Assembly: GCF_018255755.1 (NCBI RefSeq)
Contig: NZ_CP073766.1
Span: 5,578,501 to 5,642,500 of the forward strand
Length of the DNA stretch: 64,000 nucleotides
Direction: 5' to 3'
Origin: Chitinophaga sp. HK235
Lineage (GTDB): Bacteria > Bacteroidota > Bacteroidia > Chitinophagales > Chitinophagaceae
The notes under the pieces are model-generated. The model was not told the DNA's origin. It saw only the letters and a program-made list of their open reading frames with translations, and ran no database searches. Positions within the stretch are counted from its first letter, which is position 1; the number at the start of each line of letters is the position of its first letter. Positions 53,001 to 61,001 of the stretch are shown in pieces. A program made the translations under genes and the position numbers.

Positions 53001-53243
53001 GGTAATTGTATAAGGACCGCCCGGATTCAGGTTGGGTACAATATAACGGCCATCGCCGTTGGTTTGAGTACCGTTTTTGATGCCGGTGCTGGTATTTACT
53101 ACCACTACGGTCACCCCGGGAATAGCCTGTCCGCTCGGATCTGATACCTTACCGGTAACAATCGAAGTAGTAATCTGCGCCTGGGCGCTGTTACAAAATA
53201 AAATTACAAGAATGCTCGCTAATAGCGTGACAATTGATTTCAT
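50016..53243 (-). CDS. Oar-like TonB-dependent outer-membrane receptor
   Basis: A 1075-aa outer-membrane protein. Signal peptide about 1-22; residues 26-115 are a carboxypeptidase-regulatory-like domain (SIVTGKVSDPSGQAIPGVTV); a plug follows (about 125-240, with VVTGNTG and NNVTVDGAINNDAIGFSPSLGG); the rest is a 22-stranded barrel ending RYQMQIGLRYSF, whose terminal Phe suits BAM insertion. This is the Oar/large TonB-receptor type, without a SusD partner nearby, so peptide or adhesion-related substrates are more likely than glycans. The IS lies 13 bases beyond its stop codon. Confidence 0.9.
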   Translation of the reverse strand: MKSIVTLLASILVILFCNSAQAQITTSIVTGKVSDPSGQAIPGVTVVVVNTSTGIKNGTQTNGDGRYIVPNLNPGGPYTITVSFIGYKKEVKENVNLGLGSISYNFKLQEESTALSEIVVTGNTGSKTGGTKIGQEQIKSLPTLSRSLQDLTKVTPQSNNNSFLGTNYRYNNVTVDGAINNDAIGFSPSLGGQSATSGQPGSSTRTNPVSLDAIQDVQVLLAPFDVKVGNFLGGSVNAVTRSGTNEVHGSVYGYGRNASMIGKNKIGDGSKLPSDFHEYQSGVRVGFPIIKNKLFFFTNEEVTRRVDPVILAAGSADGGGVLTEKDANDITALMKSYGVDIGTAGNTSIYSNSNKFFNRIDWHINSKHQLSVRNNTITSEATNLERDQQNFRFQGIDFKQVNNQSSTVAELKSNFNNNLSNSLILGYSNIHDYRSPLSDPATPQIQIKGRTPGSTIFLGTDREASIFNMKQKTFEITDNVTIFKGNHTITVGTHNEFYNITYGFVNSWNGRLDYNSVEDFLANNPSRVRGNYNYANNSRDYIWNNPPAQFKVNLLSLYGQDEIQITDRFKITPGIRLDYTGIPNKQPLSDKTTKAPVDANYGTTYTYTKPQDIKNSFLNNVQISPRLGFNYDIKGDNSLVLRGGTGLFTGRIPFAWLGYAYYNNGVTYGAYDQKSSTPFVNGPLPAAKPSPNGIADFAAQNGVKVNDPAGATQVDLIDNNFKMPQVWRSSLALEYNTRDQWKFSIEGIYTKVVKDLMFQQINLVDNPTYYAYDVNKQQPIFSGKKINPLYTNAYLLSNTDKGYRYSITGQISKSFPFGLNFMTAYTYGQAKDLTNGIRNSMESNWQLNQALNPNNPGLAYSNFDIRHRIVATVGYKQDWGTKGKWVSNFSAFFNTSSGLPYTYGFVNATIQGTPQQVSLAYIPKDVAEATNFFTDIAGGKTAAQQAADFMTYVDGNKYLNGRKGEFTERNGGRTPWNTQADFRFSQDFNFKPRKTMHTLTLTYDIVNVTNLLNKDWGIQYFSPNTFNSSASVGLTPTGKVVNNYPTYKFDTPTSSYSKDFFGSRYQMQIGLRYSF

Positions 53244-53247
53244 AAAG

Positions 53248-53265
53248 CCTGTAAGTATTTACAGG
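53248..53265 (-). promoter_or_regulatory. Leader hairpin before the Oar-like receptor
   Basis: CCTGTAA and TTACAGG form a 7-bp stem with loop GTAT, ending 5 bases upstream of the receptor's ATG. In the mRNA it could cover the ribosome entry region. Confidence 0.4.
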
Positions 53266-53536
53266 TGCAAAGCAACTACTCCAAAGCAACCAGAATGTTA
53301 ACAGATCATTACCAAATTGTTAAGGAGTACTTAAAATGATCTTAAACTAGCTGTTTTCGATTTAAAATGGGTTTAGATAGTATTATGTTTAGTATTTTAT
53401 ATGAAAAGTATGTTAAGAATCAACCTGAAATGTACTAGAAAAGAATTGTTAACCGAACATGAACAATAACTTTATTAATATAACTTTAACGTATATACGA
53501 AAATGGCTAAAGGGTTGTGTCTGATAATGTTAAATT

Positions 53537-53564
53537 AAAAAACCCTGCCTTAAAAGACAGGGTT
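53537..53564 (-). terminator. Terminator of the lipoprotein gene
   Basis: AACCCTGCCT at 53541-53550 and AGACAGGGTT at 53555-53564 form a stem with one mismatch. The A-run to the left gives a U-tract on the minus strand. Confidence 0.75.
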
Positions 53565-53590
53565 CGCGTTTTGCAAAAAACGTTGATTAC

Positions 53591-54052
53591 TTAAAAGTAG
53601 ACTTTAAAAGTCCCGTCCGTTAAAGGTTTTTCTATTTCACCACTGGTCAAGGTGCCGGAGAGTGTACCCTCCGCTTGTTTACTATTAATGCTTTCAAGTT
53701 TGATGGAGAGTGTTTTAGAGATATAACCACTCTCTTTTTGCTGAATGTCCATCAGCGTCATTACACCGGCCTGTTCATCATATGTTCCCGGCTGTACATT
53801 GCCTGGAAAAGTGATCATCAGCTCCATATGTTTGCCGAAATTATTGGTAACACCATCTATTATCAGCGTTCTTTTGCCAGCAATAACGGTATCTGTCATA
53901 TAACCCTGGGTGGAATTGGACTGATAGGTGATATCTCCCAACTTAAAAGCGAAGTGGCCATCCGGTGTAGCTTCTTTCTTTTTGGAACAACTGGTCAGTC
54001 CCGCTCCTACTACAATCGCAATAACGGCCCATACGAAGACTTTTAAACGCAT
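53591..54052 (-). CDS. Lipoprotein, unrecognised, beta-rich
   Basis: Not recognised. From the start at 54052 (MRLKVFVWAV) it is a 153-aa lipoprotein with lipobox LTSC (Cys22). The mature domain is all-beta (FAFKLGDITYQSNSTQGYMTDTVIAGKRTLIIDG, read at about 33-65) with conserved-looking glycines. The frame continues 23 codons upstream to 54121, but those residues have no signal-like character. Proteins with similar make-up (short linker, Ig- or lipocalin-like sheet) are common in Chitinophagaceae. It is single, with its own terminator. Confidence 0.75.
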   Translation of the reverse strand: MRLKVFVWAVIAIVVGAGLTSCSKKKEATPDGHFAFKLGDITYQSNSTQGYMTDTVIAGKRTLIIDGVTNNFGKHMELMITFPGNVQPGTYDEQAGVMTLMDIQQKESGYISKTLSIKLESINSKQAEGTLSGTLTSGEIEKPLTDGTFKVYF

Positions 54053-54343
54053 ATGTCTGGTTTTAGTGTGCTGTCCTGCCGTACATGTAATAGACCGGTG
54101 CTGGCTGGCAAAAAAGGCCATGGCCAGCTGACTTATAGGAACAAGTAGGTGTACCGGTTAGTATACGGGCATAGGGATAAATTCATGTGCAATATATGTA
54201 ATATTTTTTAAATTAAATAAAATAATAATAAATGATAGGGTAATATTGCACCTCATACTAAAATGGCCTGCGTCAATATTAACAATATTTTTGTGGCGTA
54301 ATTCCGTATTATTACTGCTTGAGTTTAAAATATATAGCACATT

Positions 54344-55669
54344 ATGTCATCGGAAGTAGTCAAACAATTACAGGAAGCCGTGCAGTTTTCTCCGGAAAAT
54401 GTGCCCTTACGCTTACACCTCGCCCAGGTGCTGTTACAGGATTATGAATATGTGCAAGCCGAAGAACAATACCGCAAAGTATTGGAACTCTCACCCGAAA
54501 ATACCGCTGCACAACTGGGACTAGCCCGTACTTTCTATCATCAGCAAAAATATTCTGCCGCCATAGTCGTACTCGAACAACTGGAACATCATGAACCAGA
54601 CCACTTCGATGCGCTGTTGCTGCATTGCCGCATCCTGGTAAAGGAAAACTCCCTCCAGGCAGCAAAAGATGTTTACCAGCACCTCCTGCTGCTGAATCCC
54701 GGCTTCCGTGATGAAGCGCTCGATGCTCAGTTCCGTTTACCACAACAGCAACAAAGCTTTACGCTTGATGAGGAAGAGGATGAAGATCCCGACAAGATCT
54801 TTACCATGGAGAAGCCTGACATCAACTTCTCCGACGTGGGTGGCATGGAAAGAGAGAAACAGGAAATAGACCTTAAAATTATCAAGCCGCTGCAATTCCC
54901 TGACCTGTACAAGGCTTATGGTAAAAAGGCTGGTGGTGGCATCTTATTATATGGTCCTCCGGGCTGTGGTAAAACCTATCTTGCCAAAGCCACTGCCGGA
55001 CAAATACAGGCGGAGTTTATCAACGTGGGCATCCACGATGTACTGGATATGTGGATCGGCAACAGTGAAAAGAATCTCCATGGCCTGTTTGAACTGGCAC
55101 GCCAGCGCAAGCCCTGCGTGCTTTTCTTTGATGAAGTAGATGCATTGGGCGCCAACCGCACTTCTATGCGCAATAGCGGTGCCAGTCACCTCATCAACCA
55201 GTTCCTCTCCGAAATGGATGGTATCGCAGCCGATAACGAAAATGTGCTGATCATCGGTGCTACCAATGCTCCCTGGAGCCTCGACCCTGCCTTCAGACGC
55301 CCCGGCCGCTTCGACAGGATCATCTTCGTGGCACCACCCGACACCGACGGCCGGGAAGCCATCCTTAAACTGCAGCTCCGCAACAAACCGGTGTCCGACG
55401 TGGATTACAAAGCACTGGCCAAAGCTACCGCCGGCTACTCCGGCGCCGATCTGAAAGCTATCGTGGACATTGCCATCGAAGATAAACTCATGGAAGCACT
55501 GCAGAAAGGTGTACCACAACCGATATCACAAAAAGAACTGGTGAAAGCCATCAAAACACACAAACCTACCACCAGGGAATGGTTTAATACAGCCCGTAAT
55601 TATGCCCTGTATTCCAACGAGGCCGGATTGTATGATGATGTGCTCAAATACCTGGATATTAAGAAATAA
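54344..55669 (+). CDS. TPR-AAA+ ATPase, Vps4/katanin-like clade
   Basis: A soluble 441-aa protein. Residues 1-120 are tetratricopeptide repeats; 155-400 are one AAA+ module with Walker A GPPGCGKT (204-211), Walker B VLFFDEVDA, pore loop MWIGNSEKN (Trp237), sensor-1 Asn308 in GATNAP, and the arginine fingers in FRRPGRFDR. The tail ends in TTREWFNTARNYALYSNEAGLYDDV. Sequence resembles the classic AAA clade of Vps4, katanin and Cdc48 more than FtsH: there is no membrane helix and no protease domain. It is 5 bases before the TPR membrane protein gene, so the two surely act together. Confidence 0.88.
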   Translation: MSSEVVKQLQEAVQFSPENVPLRLHLAQVLLQDYEYVQAEEQYRKVLELSPENTAAQLGLARTFYHQQKYSAAIVVLEQLEHHEPDHFDALLLHCRILVKENSLQAAKDVYQHLLLLNPGFRDEALDAQFRLPQQQQSFTLDEEEDEDPDKIFTMEKPDINFSDVGGMEREKQEIDLKIIKPLQFPDLYKAYGKKAGGGILLYGPPGCGKTYLAKATAGQIQAEFINVGIHDVLDMWIGNSEKNLHGLFELARQRKPCVLFFDEVDALGANRTSMRNSGASHLINQFLSEMDGIAADNENVLIIGATNAPWSLDPAFRRPGRFDRIIFVAPPDTDGREAILKLQLRNKPVSDVDYKALAKATAGYSGADLKAIVDIAIEDKLMEALQKGVPQPISQKELVKAIKTHKPTTREWFNTARNYALYSNEAGLYDDVLKYLDIKK

Positions 55670-55674
55670 GATTT

Positions 55675-56892
55675 ATGGCTGTACTCATTCAGCGTGCCCA
55701 GTTGCTGTTGCAGCAAGGGCGTTATCAGGATGCACTTACCACTTTAAAACAATACCTCAGTACCAGCGCCAATGATATTGATGCGCTTTTTCTGCTGGCC
55801 ATTTGTTATATGGAGATGGATAAGCCCGAAGAGGCTGCCCAGGTGATCTCCAGCTCGCTCGGCTTTGCCCCGGACGATGACCGCTTTTTATATTTAAGGG
55901 CGCGGCTGGCACTCAATAAAAATCAGCTGCCGGAGGCCTTACAGGCTATCAGTGAAGCGGTGGCTATTAATCCCCATCATGCCGATTACTTTGGTATGTG
56001 GAGTCAGATATTGCTGTTTAAAAAAGACTATGCGCAAGCGTTGCAGAAAGCAGAAGAAGGATTGGCCGTTGACCCGGAAAACCTGATCTGTCTTAATCTG
56101 CGCTCCAATGCCCTGTTTAATCTGGGCAGAAAGGAAGAAGCCTTTTCTAATCTTGGCATAGCCCTGGAGCATAATCCGGAAAATGCCTATACCCACGCCA
56201 ATCTGGGCTGGAAATGGCTGGAGGCCGGCGATCATGGTAAGTCGCTGGAACATTTCAGGGAATCACTGAAAATAGATCCTGGCCAGCAATGGGCCAAAGA
56301 CGGGATGGTGCAGGCCATGAAGGCCCACTACTGGCTGTATCGCCAGTTTCTGAACTACGCATTTTTTATGGGTCGGCTGAAGGCGGGCACACAGTGGCTG
56401 GTCATTATTGGTATACTGGTACTGACACAGATAGCCAGCCAGGTGTTCTTCCCGCTATATGTGCTGCTGGCGCTGGTGGCCCTGTCTACCTGGCTGATAG
56501 TACCGGTAAGCAACCTGTTTCTGAGGCTGAATCCTTATGGTCGTTATGCGCTCACGCGCGAACAAACGAAAGTGTCCAATAGGGTGGGCGGTCTCCTGCT
56601 CACCGCTTTTCTGGCGGCAGGTGCCTACTGGCTCACCTCCATTCCCGGACTGCTCGCGATTGCCATCTGTACCGGCGTGCTGATGCTGCCCGTGGCCAGC
56701 ATGTATACGCCACAATCACCCAAAAGCAGGAAGATATTTCTCATATATACGCTGGCCCTGACGTTTATTGGTTTGCTCGGCATTGGCTTTACCTTCCTCA
56801 CCAACAATGTGGAAAATATATTCGTGGTCGTTATGCTGATTGGAATCTTTTTGTATCAGTTCCTGGCCAATTATCTTATAACAAGAGAATAA
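55675..56892 (+). CDS. TPR protein with C-terminal membrane domain
   Basis: A 405-aa protein. Residues 1-210 are about five to six TPR repeats (QLLLQQGRYQDALTTLKQYL, ALFNLGRKEEAFSNLG, GDHGKSLEHFRESLKI). Residues 230-400 contain about six hydrophobic helices. It therefore puts a cytosolic peptide-binding surface on the membrane, next to the TPR-AAA ATPase encoded 5 bases upstream; the ATPase also has an N-terminal TPR domain. No enzymatic motif is seen. A job as membrane anchor or receptor for the ATPase is an inference from the pairing. Its stop is followed at once by the giant palindrome. Confidence 0.85.
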   Translation: MAVLIQRAQLLLQQGRYQDALTTLKQYLSTSANDIDALFLLAICYMEMDKPEEAAQVISSSLGFAPDDDRFLYLRARLALNKNQLPEALQAISEAVAINPHHADYFGMWSQILLFKKDYAQALQKAEEGLAVDPENLICLNLRSNALFNLGRKEEAFSNLGIALEHNPENAYTHANLGWKWLEAGDHGKSLEHFRESLKIDPGQQWAKDGMVQAMKAHYWLYRQFLNYAFFMGRLKAGTQWLVIIGILVLTQIASQVFFPLYVLLALVALSTWLIVPVSNLFLRLNPYGRYALTREQTKVSNRVGGLLLTAFLAAGAYWLTSIPGLLAIAICTGVLMLPVASMYTPQSPKSRKIFLIYTLALTFIGLLGIGFTFLTNNVENIFVVVMLIGIFLYQFLANYLITRE

Positions 56893-56893
56893 C

Positions 56894-57052
56894 AACTGTG
56901 ATTGATGTGATACTACTGATGCTCCTGATGAGCGAAGATCAATATGGAGATCAACATAATAAAAAGCGAAGAGCCCACTGAAATATCAGTGGGCTCTTCG
57001 CTTTTATCTTCGCTCCATCAGGAGCATCAGTAGTATCACATCAATCACAGTT
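56894..57052. repeat. 159-base near-perfect palindrome between convergent genes
   Basis: Outer arms 56894-56939 (46 nt) and 57006-57052 (47 nt) are complementary with a single one-base bulge. Between them, an inner 20-bp perfect stem (56962-56981 with 56986-57005, loop AATA) is offset by an unpaired 22-base stretch (56940-56961) on the left only. The right arm holds the dispersed core at 57017-57030; the left arm holds its inverted copy at 56916-56929. It lies exactly between the TPR gene stop and the gyrB stop. Confidence 0.9.
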
Positions 57053-57056
57053 AGCG

Positions 57057-59036
57057 TTATGCATCGATTTTCGCATACTTCGCGTGAGACTCGATAAAGG
57101 CCCTGCGGGGAGGTACTTCATCACCCATCAGCATGCTGAATACGCGGTCTGCTTCAGCGGCGCTTTCGATGGTCACCTGTTTGAGGGTACGTCTTTCCGG
57201 GTCCATGGTAGTATCCCACAGCTGTTCTGCGTTCATCTCACCAAGACCTTTATAACGCTGTATGGTTACGCTGTCTTCTTTACCGCCGCCGGCCAGCTGG
57301 AGAGTAGCAGCTTTACGCTGTTCTTCTGTCCAGGCATACACGTGATCTTTACCTTTTTTAACGAGGTACAGCGGTGGCTGGGCGATGTAAACATAGCCCT
57401 GCTCTACCATGGCTTTCATGTAGCGGAAGATGAAGGTAAGGATCAGGGTGGCGATGTGGCTACCATCCACGTCCGCATCCGTCATGATGACCAGTTTATG
57501 ATAGCGGAGTTTGGAGAGGTTGAGTGCTTTATCGTCTTCTTCAGTACCGATGGTTACACCCAGCGCGGTGAAGATATTTTTGATCTCGTTGTCTTCGTAT
57601 ATCTTGTGTTCCATGGCTTTTTCCACGTTGAGGATCTTACCACGGAGCGGGAGGATAGCCTGGAAGTTACGGTTACGGCCTTGTTTGGCAGTACCACCCG
57701 CCGAGTCACCTTCGACAAGGAACAGCTCACATTTTTCAGGATCGTTGTCGGAACAGTCGGCCAGTTTACCTGGCAGGCCGCTACCGGTCATTACGCTCTT
57801 GCGTTGTACCAGTTGACGGGCTTTACGGGCCGCTTCACGGGCCTGGGCAGCCAGTACTACCTTATTGATAACGGTTTTGGCTTCGCGGGGATTTTCTTCC
57901 AGGAAGGCATCCAGTACGGCAGCTACGGAGCTGTCTACTACTCCCATTACATCGGAGTTGCCGAGTTTGGTTTTAGTCTGGCCTTCAAACTGAGGTTCAG
58001 GTACTTTTACGCTGATGATAGCGCTCAGGCCTTCACGGAAGTCATCGCCGGTTACTTCTACCTTTGATTTCTCAAACAGCTTGTTTTTGTCACCATAGGA
58101 TTTGAACACGCGGGTGATGGCGCGGCGGAAACCGGCCACATGGGTACCCCCTTCGATGGTGTTGATATTGTTAACGTAGGAAAAAATGTTCTCACTGAAT
58201 GCATCGTTGTACACCAGGGCTACTTCCACAGCTACATTGGAGGCTGGGTCGTGGGTTTCCACGTAGATAGGTGCTGGCAGCAGTGCGTTACGACGGCCAT
58301 TTTTGTCGAGCATCTGAATAAACTCACGGATACCGCCTTCGCTGTAGAAGGTTTCTGTGAAGATATTGCCCTGTTCGTCTTTTTCGCGCTCATCAGACAG
58401 GGTGATGCGGATTTTACGGTTCAGGTAAGCCAGCTCTCTCAGACGGCCGGCCAGAATTTCTTTGTTGTAGGTCGTTTCCTTGAATATTTCATCATCCGGT
58501 TTGAAGTGAACGGTAGTACCGGTGGTGTCGCTCACCCCGATTTCCCGTACTGAATACTGAGGGATACCGCGGTGGTATTCCTGTTCAAACAGTTTGCCTT
58601 CAGTTTGTACGGTCACATGCAGCACGCTACTCAGTGCGTTTACGCAGCTGACACCCACCCCGTGCAGACCGCCGGATACTTTATAGGTATTTTTGTCAAA
58701 TTTACCGCCGGCATGGAGCACGGTCATTACCACCTCCAGGGCGGAGCGTCCTTCTTTCGGATGGATGCCGGTGGGGATACCACGACCATCATCCTTTACC
58801 AGAATAGAGTTATCTTCGCAGATCGTTACATCGATATTTTTGCAATAGCCAGCCAGGGCTTCGTCAATGGAGTTGTCCACGACCTCATATACCAGGTGGT
58901 GAAGACCCTTGACGCCAATGTCGCCTATGTACATGGCAGGGCGCTTACGCACCGCTTCCAATCCTTCCAATACCTGAATACTTCCCGCATCATAACTGTT
59001 GCTGGGGCTGGGTGCTTGCACTAATTCTTCGCTCAT
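57057..59036 (-). CDS. gyrB: DNA gyrase subunit B
   Basis: The ATPase subunit of gyrase, which with GyrA introduces negative supercoils. It has 659 aa. GHKL ATPase motifs are clear (EVVDNSIDEALAGY, DDGRGIPTGIHPKEG, GGLHGVGVSCVNAL), then the transducer domain, and the Toprim domain with EGDSAGGTAKQGRNR and DADVDGSHI. The C-terminal RYKGLGEMNAEQLWDTTMDP is also standard. The length and the absence of the ~170-aa insert mark the short Gram-negative/Bacteroidota form. gyrA is not here. The 3' end abuts the giant palindrome. Confidence 0.97.
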   Translation of the reverse strand: MSEELVQAPSPSNSYDAGSIQVLEGLEAVRKRPAMYIGDIGVKGLHHLVYEVVDNSIDEALAGYCKNIDVTICEDNSILVKDDGRGIPTGIHPKEGRSALEVVMTVLHAGGKFDKNTYKVSGGLHGVGVSCVNALSSVLHVTVQTEGKLFEQEYHRGIPQYSVREIGVSDTTGTTVHFKPDDEIFKETTYNKEILAGRLRELAYLNRKIRITLSDEREKDEQGNIFTETFYSEGGIREFIQMLDKNGRRNALLPAPIYVETHDPASNVAVEVALVYNDAFSENIFSYVNNINTIEGGTHVAGFRRAITRVFKSYGDKNKLFEKSKVEVTGDDFREGLSAIISVKVPEPQFEGQTKTKLGNSDVMGVVDSSVAAVLDAFLEENPREAKTVINKVVLAAQAREAARKARQLVQRKSVMTGSGLPGKLADCSDNDPEKCELFLVEGDSAGGTAKQGRNRNFQAILPLRGKILNVEKAMEHKIYEDNEIKNIFTALGVTIGTEEDDKALNLSKLRYHKLVIMTDADVDGSHIATLILTFIFRYMKAMVEQGYVYIAQPPLYLVKKGKDHVYAWTEEQRKAATLQLAGGGKEDSVTIQRYKGLGEMNAEQLWDTTMDPERRTLKQVTIESAAEADRVFSMLMGDEVPPRRAFIESHAKYAKIDA

Positions 59037-59153
59037 ATGTTGGTGTAAAATCTTTTAGAAATAAAAACGGTAGACAATCATGCAAAAATACGAAAAATAA
59101 GCCTTATTTCCATAAAAGAATAGCTGTTTTTGGGTGGGGTGGATGCTACTTTT

Positions 59154-60836
59154 TTATCCCAGTTTTCGCGCTCCCACGGTTTCTTTTACACCGGTAAATA
59201 ATGTTTTCCACACCAGGTTGAAAAAAGACTTCTGTATATCCCTGACCTGAACAGGATAAGATACCCTTACTTTTTCCCCTTTCAGGGGATTACTATCCCG
59301 GATAACCATCACATTGGCTACAAGACTCATCAATCCTTTGCGGGTAAAGACCTTATGGTCTTTGTCCTGCTTCAGGATGGCTATCCGGAGGTTGTTGTAC
59401 AACAGAGTGACAGTGCCGGCGGCCTTCCTTTCATCGCCATGGATGTTAAAACTGAGGTCCCGGATGTTGAACGAACGGATCTCCACTTTACCCAGCGGCT
59501 GGGTGGCCACATTCAGATCCCGGCCGTTCATGTTTTTCAGCTGTCCGCTTACTTCAAATTTGCCGGAAGGGCTGTTGAGCATAAAATCAAAGCGGGCTTT
59601 TAGTTTGCCACTTTGCATGAAAATAGCGTCCACATCGGCCACACAGTGGTTGTCACGGGCTATCACGGAATCAATATTGGTGATGTTGGTAAACCGGCCG
59701 TGAACATGGCTGAAGGTCACTACCCCCGTTTGTTCCGATACAGGGCTCAGCTCTGCATACTGAACGTCCACATTATTGCCGATCAAAGTATCAATTTTCA
59801 GGGGGAATTTCAGCTTTTGCAGTACCTGGTTGGGAAACTGGCCCAGTTTGTCGCCGGCAGGCATGGGCAGCATCCGGTCACGGAAAATATGCAGCCTGCC
59901 ACTGCCGATATCGACCCGGCGGGCCCATACCTGTTGTTCCTGTAATAACAGCCTGGGATCGATATCATACACATGGATATCGTTAAATAACAGCTCATAA
60001 CGGTCCTGTTGCACACCAGTCTGCTGCTGGAAAACCACCTTGTCGTGCCGGGGTTGTATTTCAAACTGCCCGATGTTAAAAGTCCTTTCGGCCGCATCGT
60101 AGGAAATGCCCCGTACATGCATCCAGTAAAGGCTGTCCCGCGTAGGACGCATGTAATCCTTCATCCCTATCTCGTAATTCCGGGCGTATAAAAAACGGGT
60201 AGGGTCGTTTAGCGCTAACGAATCAATCAGGAAGTCGTTGACGTTTACCCGCAGGTGATGAAACTGGTGAGTTACCCGGGAAGAGTCTTTCCGGGTAAAT
60301 ACATATTTGAAATCGGTATTGTCCAGCCGGAGGTGCCCTATGAAAATAGACTTCATTTTGGCGGATATATTTTCGTAGGCGGTACGGGGGCGGGTGGTAT
60401 CTGTGACGGTGCTGTCCTGTTCCATTACGATACTGGGGCCTGTCACGATCAGGGCGCCGGCATTCAGTTCTTTTCCGGTAAAATACCGCCATGGTTTGAA
60501 GTGCCGGAGCCGGAGCTCTTCCACATGGATGAGGTAGATGGTTGCCGGGGCGCGGTGGTCAGCCTTCATACGTTGGTAAACGGCAGAGTCCAGCGTCATG
60601 GTGGCCTGTTCGAGGGTAAGGCTGTTGGATAGTACGTTGAGCCGAAGGTCTTTAAAATGAACAGTGTACAGGCTATCAGACAAATCGATCACATAATCAG
60701 ATAATTCCTTACGTAAGCGCTTGCTCCAGTGCTGGTTAAGATACCAACCGGTGCCTGATACCAGTAAGACTAATAAGGCTGCTGCAGTGAATATGATCCT
60801 CAGTACCTTGGAGCGTTTCGATTTGCTGTGTTCCAT
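59154..60836 (-). CDS. AsmA-like membrane-anchored protein
   Basis: A 560-aa protein with a short basic cytoplasmic tip (MEHSKSKRSKV), one membrane helix (about 12-30) and a long periplasmic region of beta strands. Repeated wording such as VEIRSFNIRDLSFNIHGDERKAAGTVTLLYNNLRIAIL is typical of the AsmA/DUF748 repeating-beta-groove group, which includes bridge-like lipid transporters (TamB, YhdP, AsmA). At this size it is probably too short to span the periplasm alone. It is divergent from the AraC gene and lies upstream of gyrB on the same strand. Confidence 0.75.
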   Translation of the reverse strand: MEHSKSKRSKVLRIIFTAAALLVLLVSGTGWYLNQHWSKRLRKELSDYVIDLSDSLYTVHFKDLRLNVLSNSLTLEQATMTLDSAVYQRMKADHRAPATIYLIHVEELRLRHFKPWRYFTGKELNAGALIVTGPSIVMEQDSTVTDTTRPRTAYENISAKMKSIFIGHLRLDNTDFKYVFTRKDSSRVTHQFHHLRVNVNDFLIDSLALNDPTRFLYARNYEIGMKDYMRPTRDSLYWMHVRGISYDAAERTFNIGQFEIQPRHDKVVFQQQTGVQQDRYELLFNDIHVYDIDPRLLLQEQQVWARRVDIGSGRLHIFRDRMLPMPAGDKLGQFPNQVLQKLKFPLKIDTLIGNNVDVQYAELSPVSEQTGVVTFSHVHGRFTNITNIDSVIARDNHCVADVDAIFMQSGKLKARFDFMLNSPSGKFEVSGQLKNMNGRDLNVATQPLGKVEIRSFNIRDLSFNIHGDERKAAGTVTLLYNNLRIAILKQDKDHKVFTRKGLMSLVANVMVIRDSNPLKGEKVRVSYPVQVRDIQKSFFNLVWKTLFTGVKETVGARKLG

Positions 60837-60923
60837 CTGTGAAGAATAAACGAAAATTCATATCATTTGATTGTGGCTAACCGCCTCAAACATGTTGAAA
60901 TTATCTCTTATGTTAGGAATGCT

Positions 60924-60952
60924 TTGTAAGTGTATTGTCAAAATACATTTGA
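60924..60952 (+). promoter_or_regulatory. Upstream promoter of the AraC gene
   Basis: TTTG at 60924-60927, 17 bases, then TACATTTG at 60945-60952. Both boxes are exact matches. Confidence 0.6.
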
Positions 60953-60976
60953 TTTAAAATTGAAGTGTTAAATTTG
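60949..60976 (+). promoter_or_regulatory. Second, overlapping promoter of the AraC gene
   Basis: The last four bases of the first -7 box (TTTG, 60949-60952) are also the right distance (16 bases) from a second box TAAATTTG at 60969-60976, so two overlapping promoters may share these bases. Confidence 0.45.
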
Positions 60977-61001
60977 TCCCGGTTTTAAAACATCAGGTAA
61001 A

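Larger units (their letters stand above)
53244..53590. other. 347-base gap: leader, AT-rich spacer and terminator
   Basis: No gene is seen. It holds the leader of the Oar-like receptor, including the hairpin at 53248-53265; an AT-rich stretch; and the terminator of the downstream lipoprotein gene at 53537-53564. I found no complete -33/-7 pair for the receptor. Confidence 0.6.
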
